The translations under genes were made by a program, and so were the position numbers. A stretch of 64,000 nucleotides of DNA from Auriscalpium vulgare (taxonomy: Eukaryota > Basidiomycota > Agaricomycetes > Russulales > Auriscalpiaceae), in the NCBI GenBank assembly GCA_019915015.1, contig JAHBBC010000019.1, positions 558,001-622,000 on the forward strand, in the 5' to 3' direction. Shown here in pieces: positions 32,701 through 42,883 of this stretch (positions within the stretch are counted from its first letter, which is position 1; each line of letters starts with the position of its first letter). The notes beneath the pieces were generated by a model that saw only the letters and a program-made list of their open reading frames with translations, searched no databases and was not told the origin of the DNA.

Positions 32701-33830
32701 TCAATTACCAAAGTATTCCTCTACCAGGGCACGCTTCCTCAGATCCAGCAATACACTCTCCATCTCCTCTTTCGTCGGAAGCTTCGGCGGCATCAGGCTC
32801 TCCGGCTCCAAGAACGCGATGTACGCTGCCGCTGCACGCGCGTGGGCCACAATAAGGTCCGCTGCGCTGTCTGGGGTGGAAGCTGATGCAGAGGCGTCGG
32901 TTTTTGCCCGCTTGGAAAGGTCGATGGAATCTGGCGGCGGAGCCGCCTCGGCATCACTGCTTGGGGTTTTTCGTTTCGAGTCGGGCGGTGGGGGCTGGTC
33001 GGAAGTGGGAAGTGCGGACGCTGGAGGTTGTGCCTTTGCGCGCGGCCTGGATATTGGCTCATCGGCCGAGAGCCCGAGGGTTTCGCGCAAATTTGAGATT
33101 GCTTCATCCCAGTCTGGGACGGTGTGAGTAGGCGGATTCGGAGAGAGGAAAGGGAGCGTACCTCGCTCCTCTGCTTCTTTCTCGTACTCCAACAGCGAGC
33201 CATCCGCCTCATCGAGGTCACCAAAATATGCAGGGCCCTGGTTGGTGAACTTCTTGTAGAAGTTCTGTGTCGCAGTCTCCTCGTCCTCCTCTTTCTTCCG
33301 GCTTTCAAAAAGCTCCTTTACACCGGGCAACTCTTTTGCTCGGCCGAAGTATCTGCAGTGAAAGTGAGTATATCTATGAGGACAATGTGTAATGGGGATG
33401 CGCACTTGTATCCCTTAGTCCCTGGAACCTCCCTCCCGTCATCGTCCAGCATGGCGACATTCCTGCGGTAGTTCGCCCCTCCAAGCGCAACAATCTGATT
33501 TTCCCAGTGCCTCTTCTCGCGCATGAGCTTGTTGATCTCGTCGTTCAGGTCCCGGACTTCGTAATCAGAGAGACCCGCTGTACACGCCACCCAGTCAGTC
33601 GACGCGCGAACACTTGGACATGATACAGCAGACGCACCGTCCTGAATCTTCGACACCTTTCGACTGATCTCGCGCAAAATCTCGCCTCGCCACCGCTCGC
33701 AATCGCGAAGGCTCTTGCACGCACTGGCCATGCGGGGGCGGCGGTCGCTCCTTGTCCCGAGGCCAAGCTCTGCCGCTTGCGCCTCGCGAAAGCGGTAGAG
33801 CATGGACTGTGCCTTTTCCTCATTACGAGC
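32701..33830 (-). CDS. ISY1: Pre-mRNA-splicing factor ISY1
   Basis: A spliceosome component of the Prp19-associated complex that acts at the first catalytic step in the nucleus. The exon ending at 33830 reads ARNEEKAQSMLYRFREAQAA, the near-invariant ISY1 N-terminus lacking only its Met. Next come SLRDCERWRGEILREIS, DYEVRDLNDEINKLMREK and HWENQIVALGGANYRR with VPGTKGYK joined to YFGRAKELPGVKELF. The C-terminal half is a lower-complexity Ala/Pro/Ser linker and a conserved end ALVEEYFGN. Four or five exons. The initiating ATG must sit in a tiny upstream exon that I could not find with a GT donor; a spurious alternative is the frame MTEFKIDVTATGG starting at 33970. It is the one housekeeping gene amid accessory genes. 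Confidence 0.9.
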
Positions 33831-34160
33831 CTATCATGCATGTCAGCATGGCGGTATATGAAGAAAATGGGATTGTCCTGCCATTGTGTAAGGGATACAG
33901 GTTCCAACTTGGTGAGGAAGAGCTGTGGCCGCCCGCCAGTCGCGGTCACGTCGATTTTAAACTCCGTCAATAATCATCGTGCCGGTTCAGATCTCAGACC
34001 TCTTGTTCTCGACCTCGACCGTCACTGGTTCTCTCGAGTTTACTTCTTGCTCGTGAGTAGTACTGTTCCCGGCTCCGCTGCAGCAAGGCCGGGATATTGA
34101 TATCATTCCTTAGCAGTCCCGCAAGAGCCCGCAAGTGTGCGTCGCGTCGCGTCTCTCAAG
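33831..34160. other. Divergent promoter region of ISY1 and F-box gene 2
   Basis: The region should hold the first ISY1 exon on the minus strand. Otherwise no feature recognised. Confidence 0.4.
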
Positions 34161-36154
34161 ATGGCCGGAAACGATGTACGAGTCTCTGAAACGTACGTGC
34201 TCAAATTTCTCAAATTTCTGCATCTGAGGCTGAAATTCAGGCTATCAGGGGGCCAGGCTGGTCGGCCTTGTTTTCGTCGGACCTCGAGCGATGGAGTGGC
34301 CTCGATGCCTCAAGTCCCGTAGATGCCCTTGACGAAGCCCGCCTCATGCTCGACAAAGAGCTCGCTGCACTCGAGAAGGCGACGCTCGCGGCCAGGATGC
34401 GCCGCAACAGCTTTTCTCCCATCCATCGTCTGCCCCCCGAAGTCCTCTCGAACGTATTCTTCATTCTATCCCAAACCTACGCCCCTCGTCCCTCAGCCAT
34501 GGATTGGAGCAACCTGGGATGGATCACCGTCAGCCATGTCTGCCGACACTGGCGTCAGATTGCACTTGACAATCCGAGTCTCTGGGGCACGAATATCTGT
34601 TCACACCCGAAGTGGACGGCACAGCGCCTGACGCGGTCGAAGAATGCTCCGATCACTCTCGAATTTACCTCCCATTATTACCACGGTCCAGAGAACTTGG
34701 TGCAACAGGCGCTTATCGGCATGCACCGTGTGCGAGAGGTGGCTCTTGAGCTGCCGCACACCCATCTACACGGCATCGTCAATGAGGCATTTCACCAACC
34801 CGCACCATCCCTCGTGAGCCTGTCGCTTGCCTCTCGTGTATCATACGAGGACTCGATGCTCCTCGGCAACGGTTCCATCCTCCCGCTTCCTCAGCCATTG
34901 TTCGCAGGCGAGGCTCCTCGTCTGCGGCGGTTGGTCTTGGTGGATTGTGTATGCCCCTGGGAACCCTGGTTATTCCGAAATCTCGAAACTCTTTCACTTA
35001 GTTTCACCACCCCAAACTCTTCTGGGGCCACCTATCTCCCAAAACTCGATTTGCTCCTGTCACTCCTAGAGTGCATGGCTCAGCTACATCATCTGGAGCT
35101 CGTATATGCCGCCCCGCCAGAATTTGCCGACTCTTCGTCCGCGCGACGAATCACCCTCCCATCCTCACTGCACATGTTCGCTCTCAAAGGAGAAGCCAAG
35201 CTCAACAACCAGCTCGCACATCATCTCCTCATACCACCCTCCACCCAGGTTCTAGTCCGCTCGACCTGTAACAACCTCGCACTTGAAGAGTGCACACAAA
35301 TCATGCCGCTCATACGCCCCGTCACAGGTGGCGTCAATGACACTCAGGAGCCCTTGCGCTCCTTGAGCATCATATCAGGCCGTAATCGATTAGAAGTCAG
35401 AGGTTGGCGCCGTCATTTCCAGCCAGCGGACTGGGACCTTGCAAGTTACCCCGGCGCCCGAGGGCCAACCAATCCCGCGATCGACCTCTTATTCACATGG
35501 AGGGCGGCATCACAGATGGCATCTGACATGCTCTCCAATGTTATGAACGGCCTCCATGTGCAAGGCATCACCTCACTGTCTTTGGGGAACAGTAGCATTG
35601 CGAGCAGTGTCTCCGTGGAGACGTGGACGCACACCCTTTCCCGCCTAACGGCTCTCGAAGGCATCTACCTCCACATCAATATCCACCCCTTCATCGCTGC
35701 TCTCAATGAAGACATCTCCCCCAGTGACGAGAGTACAGGCGACGCTGGTCCTCGATCTTTCATCTTTCCGAACCTGCGTCGCATCACACTCACGAGTATT
35801 GACTTCCGCCTAGTCACCAGCGATTCCCACGTGATGATTGACATCCTGGTGGACGCCCTCCTCGACCGCTTGAGCGAGAACAATAGTCTCGACATCCTGG
35901 ACCTGTCGAATTGCTGCATCGAGGCTAATTCGGTGAAGGCATTGAAGGAGGTCGTCCCAGAGGTGATTTGGGACGGCTTGGAACTTCACCACCCCGACAT
36001 GGATTACGATGACGACGACGTCGATGATGATATAGATGAGGACTACTATGGTGGGTTTGATGATGAATTTGATGACGACATATGGGCCGATATGGATGGG
36101 GGTTTCGATGCGGTACATGACCTGCAAGACGTCTTTGCTATGATACATGGTTGA
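34161..36154 (+). CDS. F-box / LRR-like protein, family copy 2
   Basis: Probable SCF substrate receptor. The ATG at 34161 opens MAGND; an intron (donor GTACGA, acceptor CTGAG or TTCAG near 34240) joins in phase 0 to AIRGPGWSALFSSDLERWSG. Then comes a coiled coil (ARLMLDKELAALEKAT), the F-box-like PIHRLPPEVLSNVFFILSQ, and ITVSHVCRHWRQIALDNPSL. About 420 residues of irregular Leu-rich repeats follow. The tail EVVPEVIWDGLELHHPDMD runs into a long Asp-rich stretch. It is the closest relative of copy 1 (21749-23980) along its whole length, which suggests duplication within this locus. No stop or frameshift is seen after the intron. Confidence 0.85.
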
Positions 36155-37054
36155 CCGATCGAGCTCCGCTATGTAGGATCTATTTATTATGGTCGGTGGC
36201 ATTGTATCACTATCCTATCCCCCCGAAAGTATGTGTCAGGCACATTTAAATAAATATTTGCGCGCGCTTGCCCTTTCCCCACGCCGGTGAGACTGGAGGC
36301 GGCGAGCAAGGTAACAACAGGGTACCGGTAACACCGTGATGACAGAACAGCGCAGTGCACCTAAACCACCACACATGAGATTCGAGCGATCTTTCCCCGC
36401 ACTGCTATGACTGCGATCATCGATCATCGCGGACGCTGTCCAAGAGTGTCCAAGGCGGCTAATTATAAGGCGCTGGATGCTCTCGAGACGCTGCCTCCTC
36501 GCCGTCACTGACGACCAAGTCCTCTGGCCGCTCTCCCTCCCTACGATGGGTTCTATGGCAAGGCTTGATCTCTCCGACTTTCGCGGCGCTCAGCTTTTAC
36601 AAGAACGACGCTCTCGTCCTTCCGGTCGTCGTGGCTGGGCCTGGAGCCGGAGCCTGTCACCTCCGAGCTCGACCGCTCATCACCGCCTGGCTTGCTCGCT
36701 CGCTCGCTTCGAAGTCGTATGTATACCATCTGGAGCTCTGCATGTTCTTCGTCTATGCTTACTCTTTCCTACCGTGACGGACTCGGTAGTGGCAAGACCA
36801 GGATGGGACGCACGTTCGGAGCATCGACGACTCGTCGGATCCGACGAGTGCTTCTAGCTTCTGTCAAGATCCGATGGTGCTAAGCGGTTACGTTTCGATG
36901 CGACCTGTACTCGCGATGATCATTTTGGATAAACAAAGGTTTCCCCGGATGACTGCAAACTACTGCAAAGCAGGGACAAAATTTGCCACTGATACCATGT
37001 TGCTGACGATGTACGGGTCTCAGCTTCTCCGAACATTTCCAGTGCTAATGATTG
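36155..37054. other. Unresolved stretch before terpene synthase pseudogene
   Basis: A plus-strand frame at 36546-36857 (MGSMARLDLSDFRGAQ) has no known motif. It could be decayed 5' sequence of the terpene synthase copy, but I cannot align it to the intact gene. Confidence 0.3.
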
Positions 37055-37315
37055 GGCGGATGTTGGGCCTGTGCTCTCCAGGAGCAAGCGGGCGGCGAGG
37101 ACCTGCATAATGTCCTCACGGCCGTGATGGCCGAGCGCAACATCGATCTTACGGCGCGCTTGATTGGTCGGAGAAGCCCCAGACAGTACCTCACAGGGAC
37201 GCGGAAGAGCTTCCCCGTGTCGGGCGATGACATCCGCCAGGAGGCGGCCGAGACGGCCTTGTAGGGTGGGTCAAGTTGTGAATCTGGTCGTGAAAGTCCG
37301 AGACCCAATATGGCC
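37055..37315 (+). pseudogene. Terpene synthase pseudogene fragment
   Basis: The sequence around 37080-37165 encodes EQAGGEDLHNVLTAVMAER in the same order as EQARGQESHNVLTVVMAEL of the intact gene at 38990-39060. Nucleotide identity is strong (AATGTCCTCAC and GTGATGGCCGAGC are shared). Homology continues through GDDIRQE, matching ADIRDQ, and a degraded copy of the WVRASETFHFESQRYFG segment, but an in-frame TAG lies at about 37262 and the NSE motif is lost. No N-terminal half is recognisable. This is a dead tandem duplicate. Confidence 0.8.
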
Positions 37316-38084
37316 GGCGTGCACGGTGGGTCACGATGCGCAATAGGAGAATTTGCTGCAGGGTTTCAAGATCGCCTGAGCGTCTTACACTGGCGCCCAA
37401 CACGGTCATTAGCCGAACTACTATCTTCTGATACCGTAAGGTCAACAACCTACAGAGACTAGAACTGACCTATTACTCGTTTGACGGCCTGCTTCTGACG
37501 CTCATAATCTGCTCGTCGGGAAATCTTGATCCGCAAGATCTGAAGTCCGTAAATTTTCTTATCAGTATGTAAGTCGCGGGGGAGGTGCTCTGGTGCGTAG
37601 GACATCTGCAATTCTCATGCGCTCCTGACGCGGTTCTGATTTCGACTTCTGTCTTTACTCTCCACTTTTACTTGGGCAGGCTGCCCACGCAAACGCCGTG
37701 CCACCAGAGGTATTCCCTGGCCGCGATATCTGCCAAACGTCTTATCAGCAAACGTAACCGACAATCAGCACAGCTGTCGGTAGTCTGCGTGGTTACACGG
37801 CAGCACAATAGATTGGTGGCTCCCATCGCGAAGTACGCTTCGTAAATCTGATACGAGAATGTCTAACCGTGGCGCATTAGTACGTGCCTGCAGGAACGAA
37901 ACGCCTTTCCATGGCCTTGGCCCCACCGTCGTTCCGAGCGGCGGTTCGGCGTAGAAGAGGGTGCAGTAGTTGTGTTCTGCTCGATTTTGGATTCGGTAAC
38001 TTACTTGGGCGCGATCTGTAGAACTATAAGACAGACACGCACCGCCAGCAGCATCTCGTGCCACTCTCTCCATTCGCCGCTACC
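37316..38084. other. Upstream region of terpene synthase gene
   Basis: No gene seen. Frames at 37585-37845 and minus 37765-38073 lack motifs. Confidence 0.4.
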
Positions 38085-39355
38085 ATGCAGTCGCCAACGA
38101 CAGTGTCATATCGTCTGCCCGATACGCTTGCAGGATGGCCGTGGCCGCGCAATATCAATCCCCATCATGAGGAAGTCAAGGCAGAAAGCACGGCGTGGCT
38201 ACACAGCGTCCGAGCATTTGGTCCCAAGTTTCAGGCTACTTTCGACAAAGTCGACGTCTGTGAGGCATAATCTTACACTTACGCAGCCCCTGGCTAATTA
38301 TTTCTAGGCCTGTTGGTATCTCTGGCATATCCTTTTGTTGACAAAGGTGAGCTCTATGACGACCTATGGCTCAAGTGCGGGATGTTGACATACGCTGCAG
38401 CCCTCCTTCGGATTGGATGCGATTTATTGGCACTACTATATGCCATCGATGAGTACACAGACGTGGTTCAAAGCAACGAGGTCCGTTTGTACGCGGACAT
38501 GATAATGGATGCCTTGCGCAATCCCCACAAGCCCCGACCGGCAGGTGAGGTACCCTTGGGCGAGATGGTCCGACAGTGCGTTGTGATGATTTCTCTTGCG
38601 CAAAGCAGAACCTTACGTCCGGAACAGGTTTTGGGAACGCGCTGTAAAAATGGCGACCCCGACCGCGCAGAAGCACTTCATAGATGCCATGGCCAGGTTC
38701 TTGGAATCTGTGGTGGTGGAAGCGCGCGATCGGGTTGGCGATCATGTTCGGAGCATTGATGAATACATCAAGCTCCGTCGGGCCACTGTCGGCGTCGATG
38801 CGGTCTATGTTATTTACGAATTTGGAATGGACATGCCAGACGATGTCTTTCTCCACCCGGCGGTGGTGGAGCTGACAAACCTTGTCACTGATATCGTCTG
38901 GCTCGACGATGTAGGCGCTCGTAATCCATATCTCCACGCATGTTCCTGAACTGACGACTGCGCGGCTACAGGACATGTTATCCTACAACAAGGAGCAAGC
39001 CCGCGGCCAGGAATCGCACAATGTCCTCACCGTAGTGATGGCCGAGCTCAACGTAGACCTCGCCGGCGCGCTCGAATGGCTGCAAAAGCGCCGCGCTACA
39101 ATGAGCAAAGCCGTCATTGAGATGTGGGCCAATCTGCCCGAATGGGACGCAGACATCCGCGACCAGGTGAAAAATTACCTCCTCGGTATCATCGGATGGG
39201 TTCGAGCGAGCGAAACGTTCCACTTCGAGAGCCAGCGGTATTTCGGGAAAGATGGTGTGGAGATCCAAAAGCATAGGATGTTCACGTTGATGCCGAAAAG
39301 GGCCGGCTTGGGGTGCTCACTGGAGGGAAATGGGTTGCAGGAATTGATGGTTTGA
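38085..39355 (+). CDS. Trans-type terpene synthase (likely sesquiterpene synthase)
   Basis: A class I terpene cyclase that would ionise farnesyl diphosphate with Mg2+ and cyclise it. The ATG at 38085 opens MQSPTTVSYRLPDTLAGWPW. Exons give YPFVDKGEL, then LLYAIDEYTDVVQ, whose DEYTD is the Asp-rich metal motif (D-E-x-x-D form common in basidiomycetes). The second metal motif spans an intron: ...TDIVWLDD joins DMLSYNKEQARG, so the NSE motif reads DDMLSYNKE, with Asp where Asn is canonical. The C-terminal WVRASETFHFESQRYF carries the conserved RY pair. About 340 residues in four exons, normal for the family. A degraded copy lies 1 kb upstream. The product cannot be predicted. Confidence 0.9.
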
Positions 39356-40169
39356 GCGGGATGTACCTTGGGATGACGCATGAGCACCTTCTCGGATCTT
39401 GTTGACATATACTTACACTAGACTTACTGTGATGAACTTGTCCGGCCCTAAGATGTCTCGGATGTCAAGAAACATGCGAGCGACCATTAATCCGAGAGAG
39501 CCTGAGCTCGGTCGCCAGCCCGGGTGACAAACGTGGAGGTCGCCAGCGGAGCTAATAGTAATGACTGTATTCCCGGCTGTGACTTGAACTCGAGGCGGAA
39601 ATCCTCGACTCCGAGGATTGGACATATAACGGGCCGGAAGTTATCGCCATCCTCGGAGGATCACGTATCCTATCCTCCCATCCTCCCATGAGTCATATTG
39701 TCATAGATCGTTGACTAAGACAGACTGAGACTCGCCGACCCCTCTTCGACCGGCCGACCGTGACTGCCTATTGCGAGCGACTCGAACCTAACGCTCAACT
39801 CGATTCCCAATGCATTGGCAATTCCCAAAGTGTAGCGAAGGCTGGTTGTGAAGGAAGTAAATTGCACGGCCTGCCAGTGATTGGAATGTCAGGATGTTGA
39901 CGTTGAGGGCGAGCCTGGGGCGAGCGGCTTGAACTGCGTCACGCCGGTGAAGAGCTCGCGACGTCGGAGTCTGGACCGACCGGCGCGTCCCGGGCCCCGC
40001 AGTGCCAGTCGCCTTCCGGTCGGACTCGCCGCCCGGCCCGTTTCACTGCGCTTTCTTTTACTACTGACATTACTGTATGTACGCTTTATAAAGACACAGC
40101 GGCTACCATCCTTGGACCACTATCTGCGCTCCCCCTCCACCTAAACGCGGCTGCCAGTGGTCCTTCCGA
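39356..40169. other. Intergenic between terpene synthase and F-box gene 3
   Basis: No coding region seen. CCTCGGAGGAT and related CGAGGATT words recur between 39600 and 39670 as a short imperfect repeat. A TATAAAG near 40086-40092 may serve the next gene. Confidence 0.4.
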
Positions 40170-40182
40170 ATGTCGCAAGATA

Positions 40183-42138
40183 TTGACGTGGCGTCTCAAG
40201 GGCATGTTCCCATCATTTCACCAGAATTGCAACCAGCGCTCACATCACCCAAGGAACTTGACATGGTCATACCTTTTGTCTTCGAGGCTCGCCACGCTTG
40301 ATGCCATATCTTCATCAAGTGCGTCGTCAGTTCAACAGAAGCTCGACGACGAGCTCTCGCACCTCGAGCGCGTTTCCCGGGAAGTACGCGCGCGGCGGAA
40401 CGCGCTCTCCCCCACTCATCGTCTACCTCAAGAGGTCCTCGCACATGTCTTCTCCATCCTCGCCGAACAGGCACCGCCTCTCGAGGACCCATCTCATGAT
40501 CATATAGGGTGGATGCTCCTGGGATGGATCATCGTAACCCATGTCTGCCAACACTGGCGCCAAGTGGCCCTGCACAACCCTACTCTGTGGGCACGCGAAG
40601 TGTCTTCCCATCCTGCGTGGACGCAGGTGCGCCTGGAGCGTTCCAAGGACGCTTTGATCAGTGTCAAGCACGGGATTTCCCCACGCGCTTACATCGAGGC
40701 GCCATCGGCCGTTGCTGCCCTCCGTTGTGCCTTGACGGAGTCTCGTCGTATCGAGGAGTTCTACTTGCGGGAGGATTCCTCTCTCATGAAGTCCATACTC
40801 GACGAATACTTCCACTCACCATTTCCCTTTCTTCACACCCTGGAAGTTCACAACGCAACCGCTCAGATCACACGCTGGCATGACGCACCACACCCTGGCG
40901 CTACAAATCTCCACATTCCCGCCGACATCTTCGTCTTCCCAGAACCGCGGCTAAGGCGGCTGGTTCTTTCCAATTGCTGTGTACCCTGGGAAGAACGACT
41001 GTTTAAAAGTCTCGTTCATGTCGACATCGCACTGGCCGGTGGAAAAAACCGACTGCCCGCCGACACCTTCCTGTCCTTGGTGGAAACCATGCGTCAGCTT
41101 CAGTTTCTGAAGGTCTCAAATGCCGTCTCAGACATTGATGACGCACCGGATCGGGTAGTCTCTCTTGCACCGTCGTTGGCGTACTTCAGCTTAACGGGCG
41201 AGGCTGTGGCCAACTACAAGTTATTCGGTCGTCTTGATATTCCTTCATCTGCGCACCTTGCAATCGGGTCCATCCTGGAAGGCGAGGCGGATAGCTTACC
41301 GTCGGTAATACCACAGCGCCGAGACCGCATTGGACCTCTTCGAGCGTTGACCGTCGATTGCAGGACTGGCCGCCAGATCATCGTGACGGGATGGGACCAT
41401 CCGTACACCTGCGACCAATTGGACAGCTTCTTCACTTCGGGCATACATGGTAATTCCCTTGCGTCTCCGACAGTCGAAATAGCACTCTCCTGGACCACTC
41501 CGCAAAGCGGGGGTGACCTGCTCGCCAAGTCGCTGCGCAGTCTGGATTTGAGCAGTGTGTCCACACTTTATATTTTCCATGTCCATATCTACAACGCGCC
41601 GAAACCCATTGGAACGACGTGGATGCATGATTTCTTCCGGTTTCATTGCTTGCAGCACATGTGTCTCCGAGGGGACGCTTGGGCATTCCTGCAATTACTG
41701 GCTGTGCCGTCGCCGTTCCGTGATCCTGACTCCGACGGCTCCGACGACCGGCTCCTCGCTTTTCCTGATCTGCGCGTCATTCGGTTCTTCGAAGTCAACT
41801 TCCACCAGTGGTTGTACGACGAATTCGACGAACACGTGGATGACAATGCCACGCTTTCAGACGGCGTTGTCTCCGTCCTGTCCGAACGGCTTGTCCAGAA
41901 CGACCTTCTGGACATCATAGATATCAAGCGCAGTGCCATCAATGCTGCTTGGGTGGAGGAGATGAAGGAAATTGCTCCCTATGTCGAGTGGGACGGAGAG
42001 GAACGAGGTCATGTCACAGGGGAGGTTTTAAACTTATCGCCCCTTCCTACTCAAGCTCTCGTTGATTTACCAGACGAAGAGTCAGACACTGACGAGTCTT
42101 GGGTGGGCGGCGGTCTTCCTGGATGGCTCGGTTGGTGA
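40183..42138 (+). CDS. F-box / LRR-like protein, family copy 3
   Basis: Probable SCF substrate receptor. Coiled coil QQKLDDELSHLERVSREV, F-box-like THRLPQEVLAHVFSILAEQ, then GWIIVTHVCQHWRQVALHNP and RLERSKDALISV. Leu-rich repeat-like segments follow (LRRLVLSNCCVPWEERLF, LRVIRFFEVNFHQWL). The tail DEESDTDESWVGGG is short and less acidic than in copies 1 and 2. It is more diverged from those two than they are from each other. The start is uncertain: an ATG at 40170 (MSQDIDVASQGHVPII) opens another frame that could splice into this one; the frame used here is open from 40183. Confidence 0.8.
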   Translation: MTWRLKGMFPSFHQNCNQRSHHPRNLTWSYLLSSRLATLDAISSSSASSVQQKLDDELSHLERVSREVRARRNALSPTHRLPQEVLAHVFSILAEQAPPLEDPSHDHIGWMLLGWIIVTHVCQHWRQVALHNPTLWAREVSSHPAWTQVRLERSKDALISVKHGISPRAYIEAPSAVAALRCALTESRRIEEFYLREDSSLMKSILDEYFHSPFPFLHTLEVHNATAQITRWHDAPHPGATNLHIPADIFVFPEPRLRRLVLSNCCVPWEERLFKSLVHVDIALAGGKNRLPADTFLSLVETMRQLQFLKVSNAVSDIDDAPDRVVSLAPSLAYFSLTGEAVANYKLFGRLDIPSSAHLAIGSILEGEADSLPSVIPQRRDRIGPLRALTVDCRTGRQIIVTGWDHPYTCDQLDSFFTSGIHGNSLASPTVEIALSWTTPQSGGDLLAKSLRSLDLSSVSTLYIFHVHIYNAPKPIGTTWMHDFFRFHCLQHMCLRGDAWAFLQLLAVPSPFRDPDSDGSDDRLLAFPDLRVIRFFEVNFHQWLYDEFDEHVDDNATLSDGVVSVLSERLVQNDLLDIIDIKRSAINAAWVEEMKEIAPYVEWDGEERGHVTGEVLNLSPLPTQALVDLPDEESDTDESWVGGGLPGWLGW

Positions 42139-42883
42139 CAGGACAGGCGGATATGTCTTTCTTCCGGGTGCCTCAAGCGGCACAGATTGTCGGTATGTCT
42201 TCGACTATGTCCCACGGGAGCTCGTCGCTGAAATTCTACTCTCCTAGAGAATATTGCAATGCGCGTAGCGCGATCCGGATGAGGCAAGGGGCGCCAAAGT
42301 ATCCCGGGCCAATCCTCTTTAGGTCGTCAACAACAGTCCCTGCACGTACAGTATCCTGGCATCCATGCACTCGCAGTTTCTTCGGACACGTTGCAAGGTC
42401 GTGCTCGCTGTCTTTTGAAACATGCTCCGGAGCATATACTCTTTCTCATGACGAAGCGCATCCTCTTGATAACGCCACTGTTGTGGGTGCTGGCCATAAT
42501 TCAATGCATCGTTCGCACACGCTTTGCCCGCAGCAGGAATAGCTTTCCGTTAGCACGACCGGCCTCGAACAACCCGCGACGACCCGTGCTCACATCAAGG
42601 GCGAGCAACACGAGGCATGCGCATGGCGTCCTGCGTGCAGCCGATATCAGCCGTCCGGGGCGCTTGTCGATGGCGGCGCGCGTCACTGTTGCCTCGCGCA
42701 TCTCGTTTCCCTCTTTGCGCCCCGGGACCAAGATCTCTCCCACATCGCGAGGCGGCGGCCATTTCAGCTTGAACCCTTACCTCCACCTTGCCCTATATCT
42801 CCAGCCCCCTTTCTCTTTTGCCTACGCGCGACCTAACGACCGCTTTGTCCTGATTGTCTTCACCGCCATTTATCTCGCCCAGC
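42139..42883. other. Intergenic, no gene seen
   Basis: A long plus-strand frame across 42391-43113 overlaps the start of the next gene in another frame and looks like a GC shadow. No motif. Confidence 0.4.

Noticed and set aside
33545..33970. MTEFKIDVTATGG frame as the true N-terminus of ISY1
   Set aside because: ISY1 proteins start with M-ARNEEKAQ; the ARNEEKAQ exon begins right after an acceptor at 33830 and this frame does not match the family.
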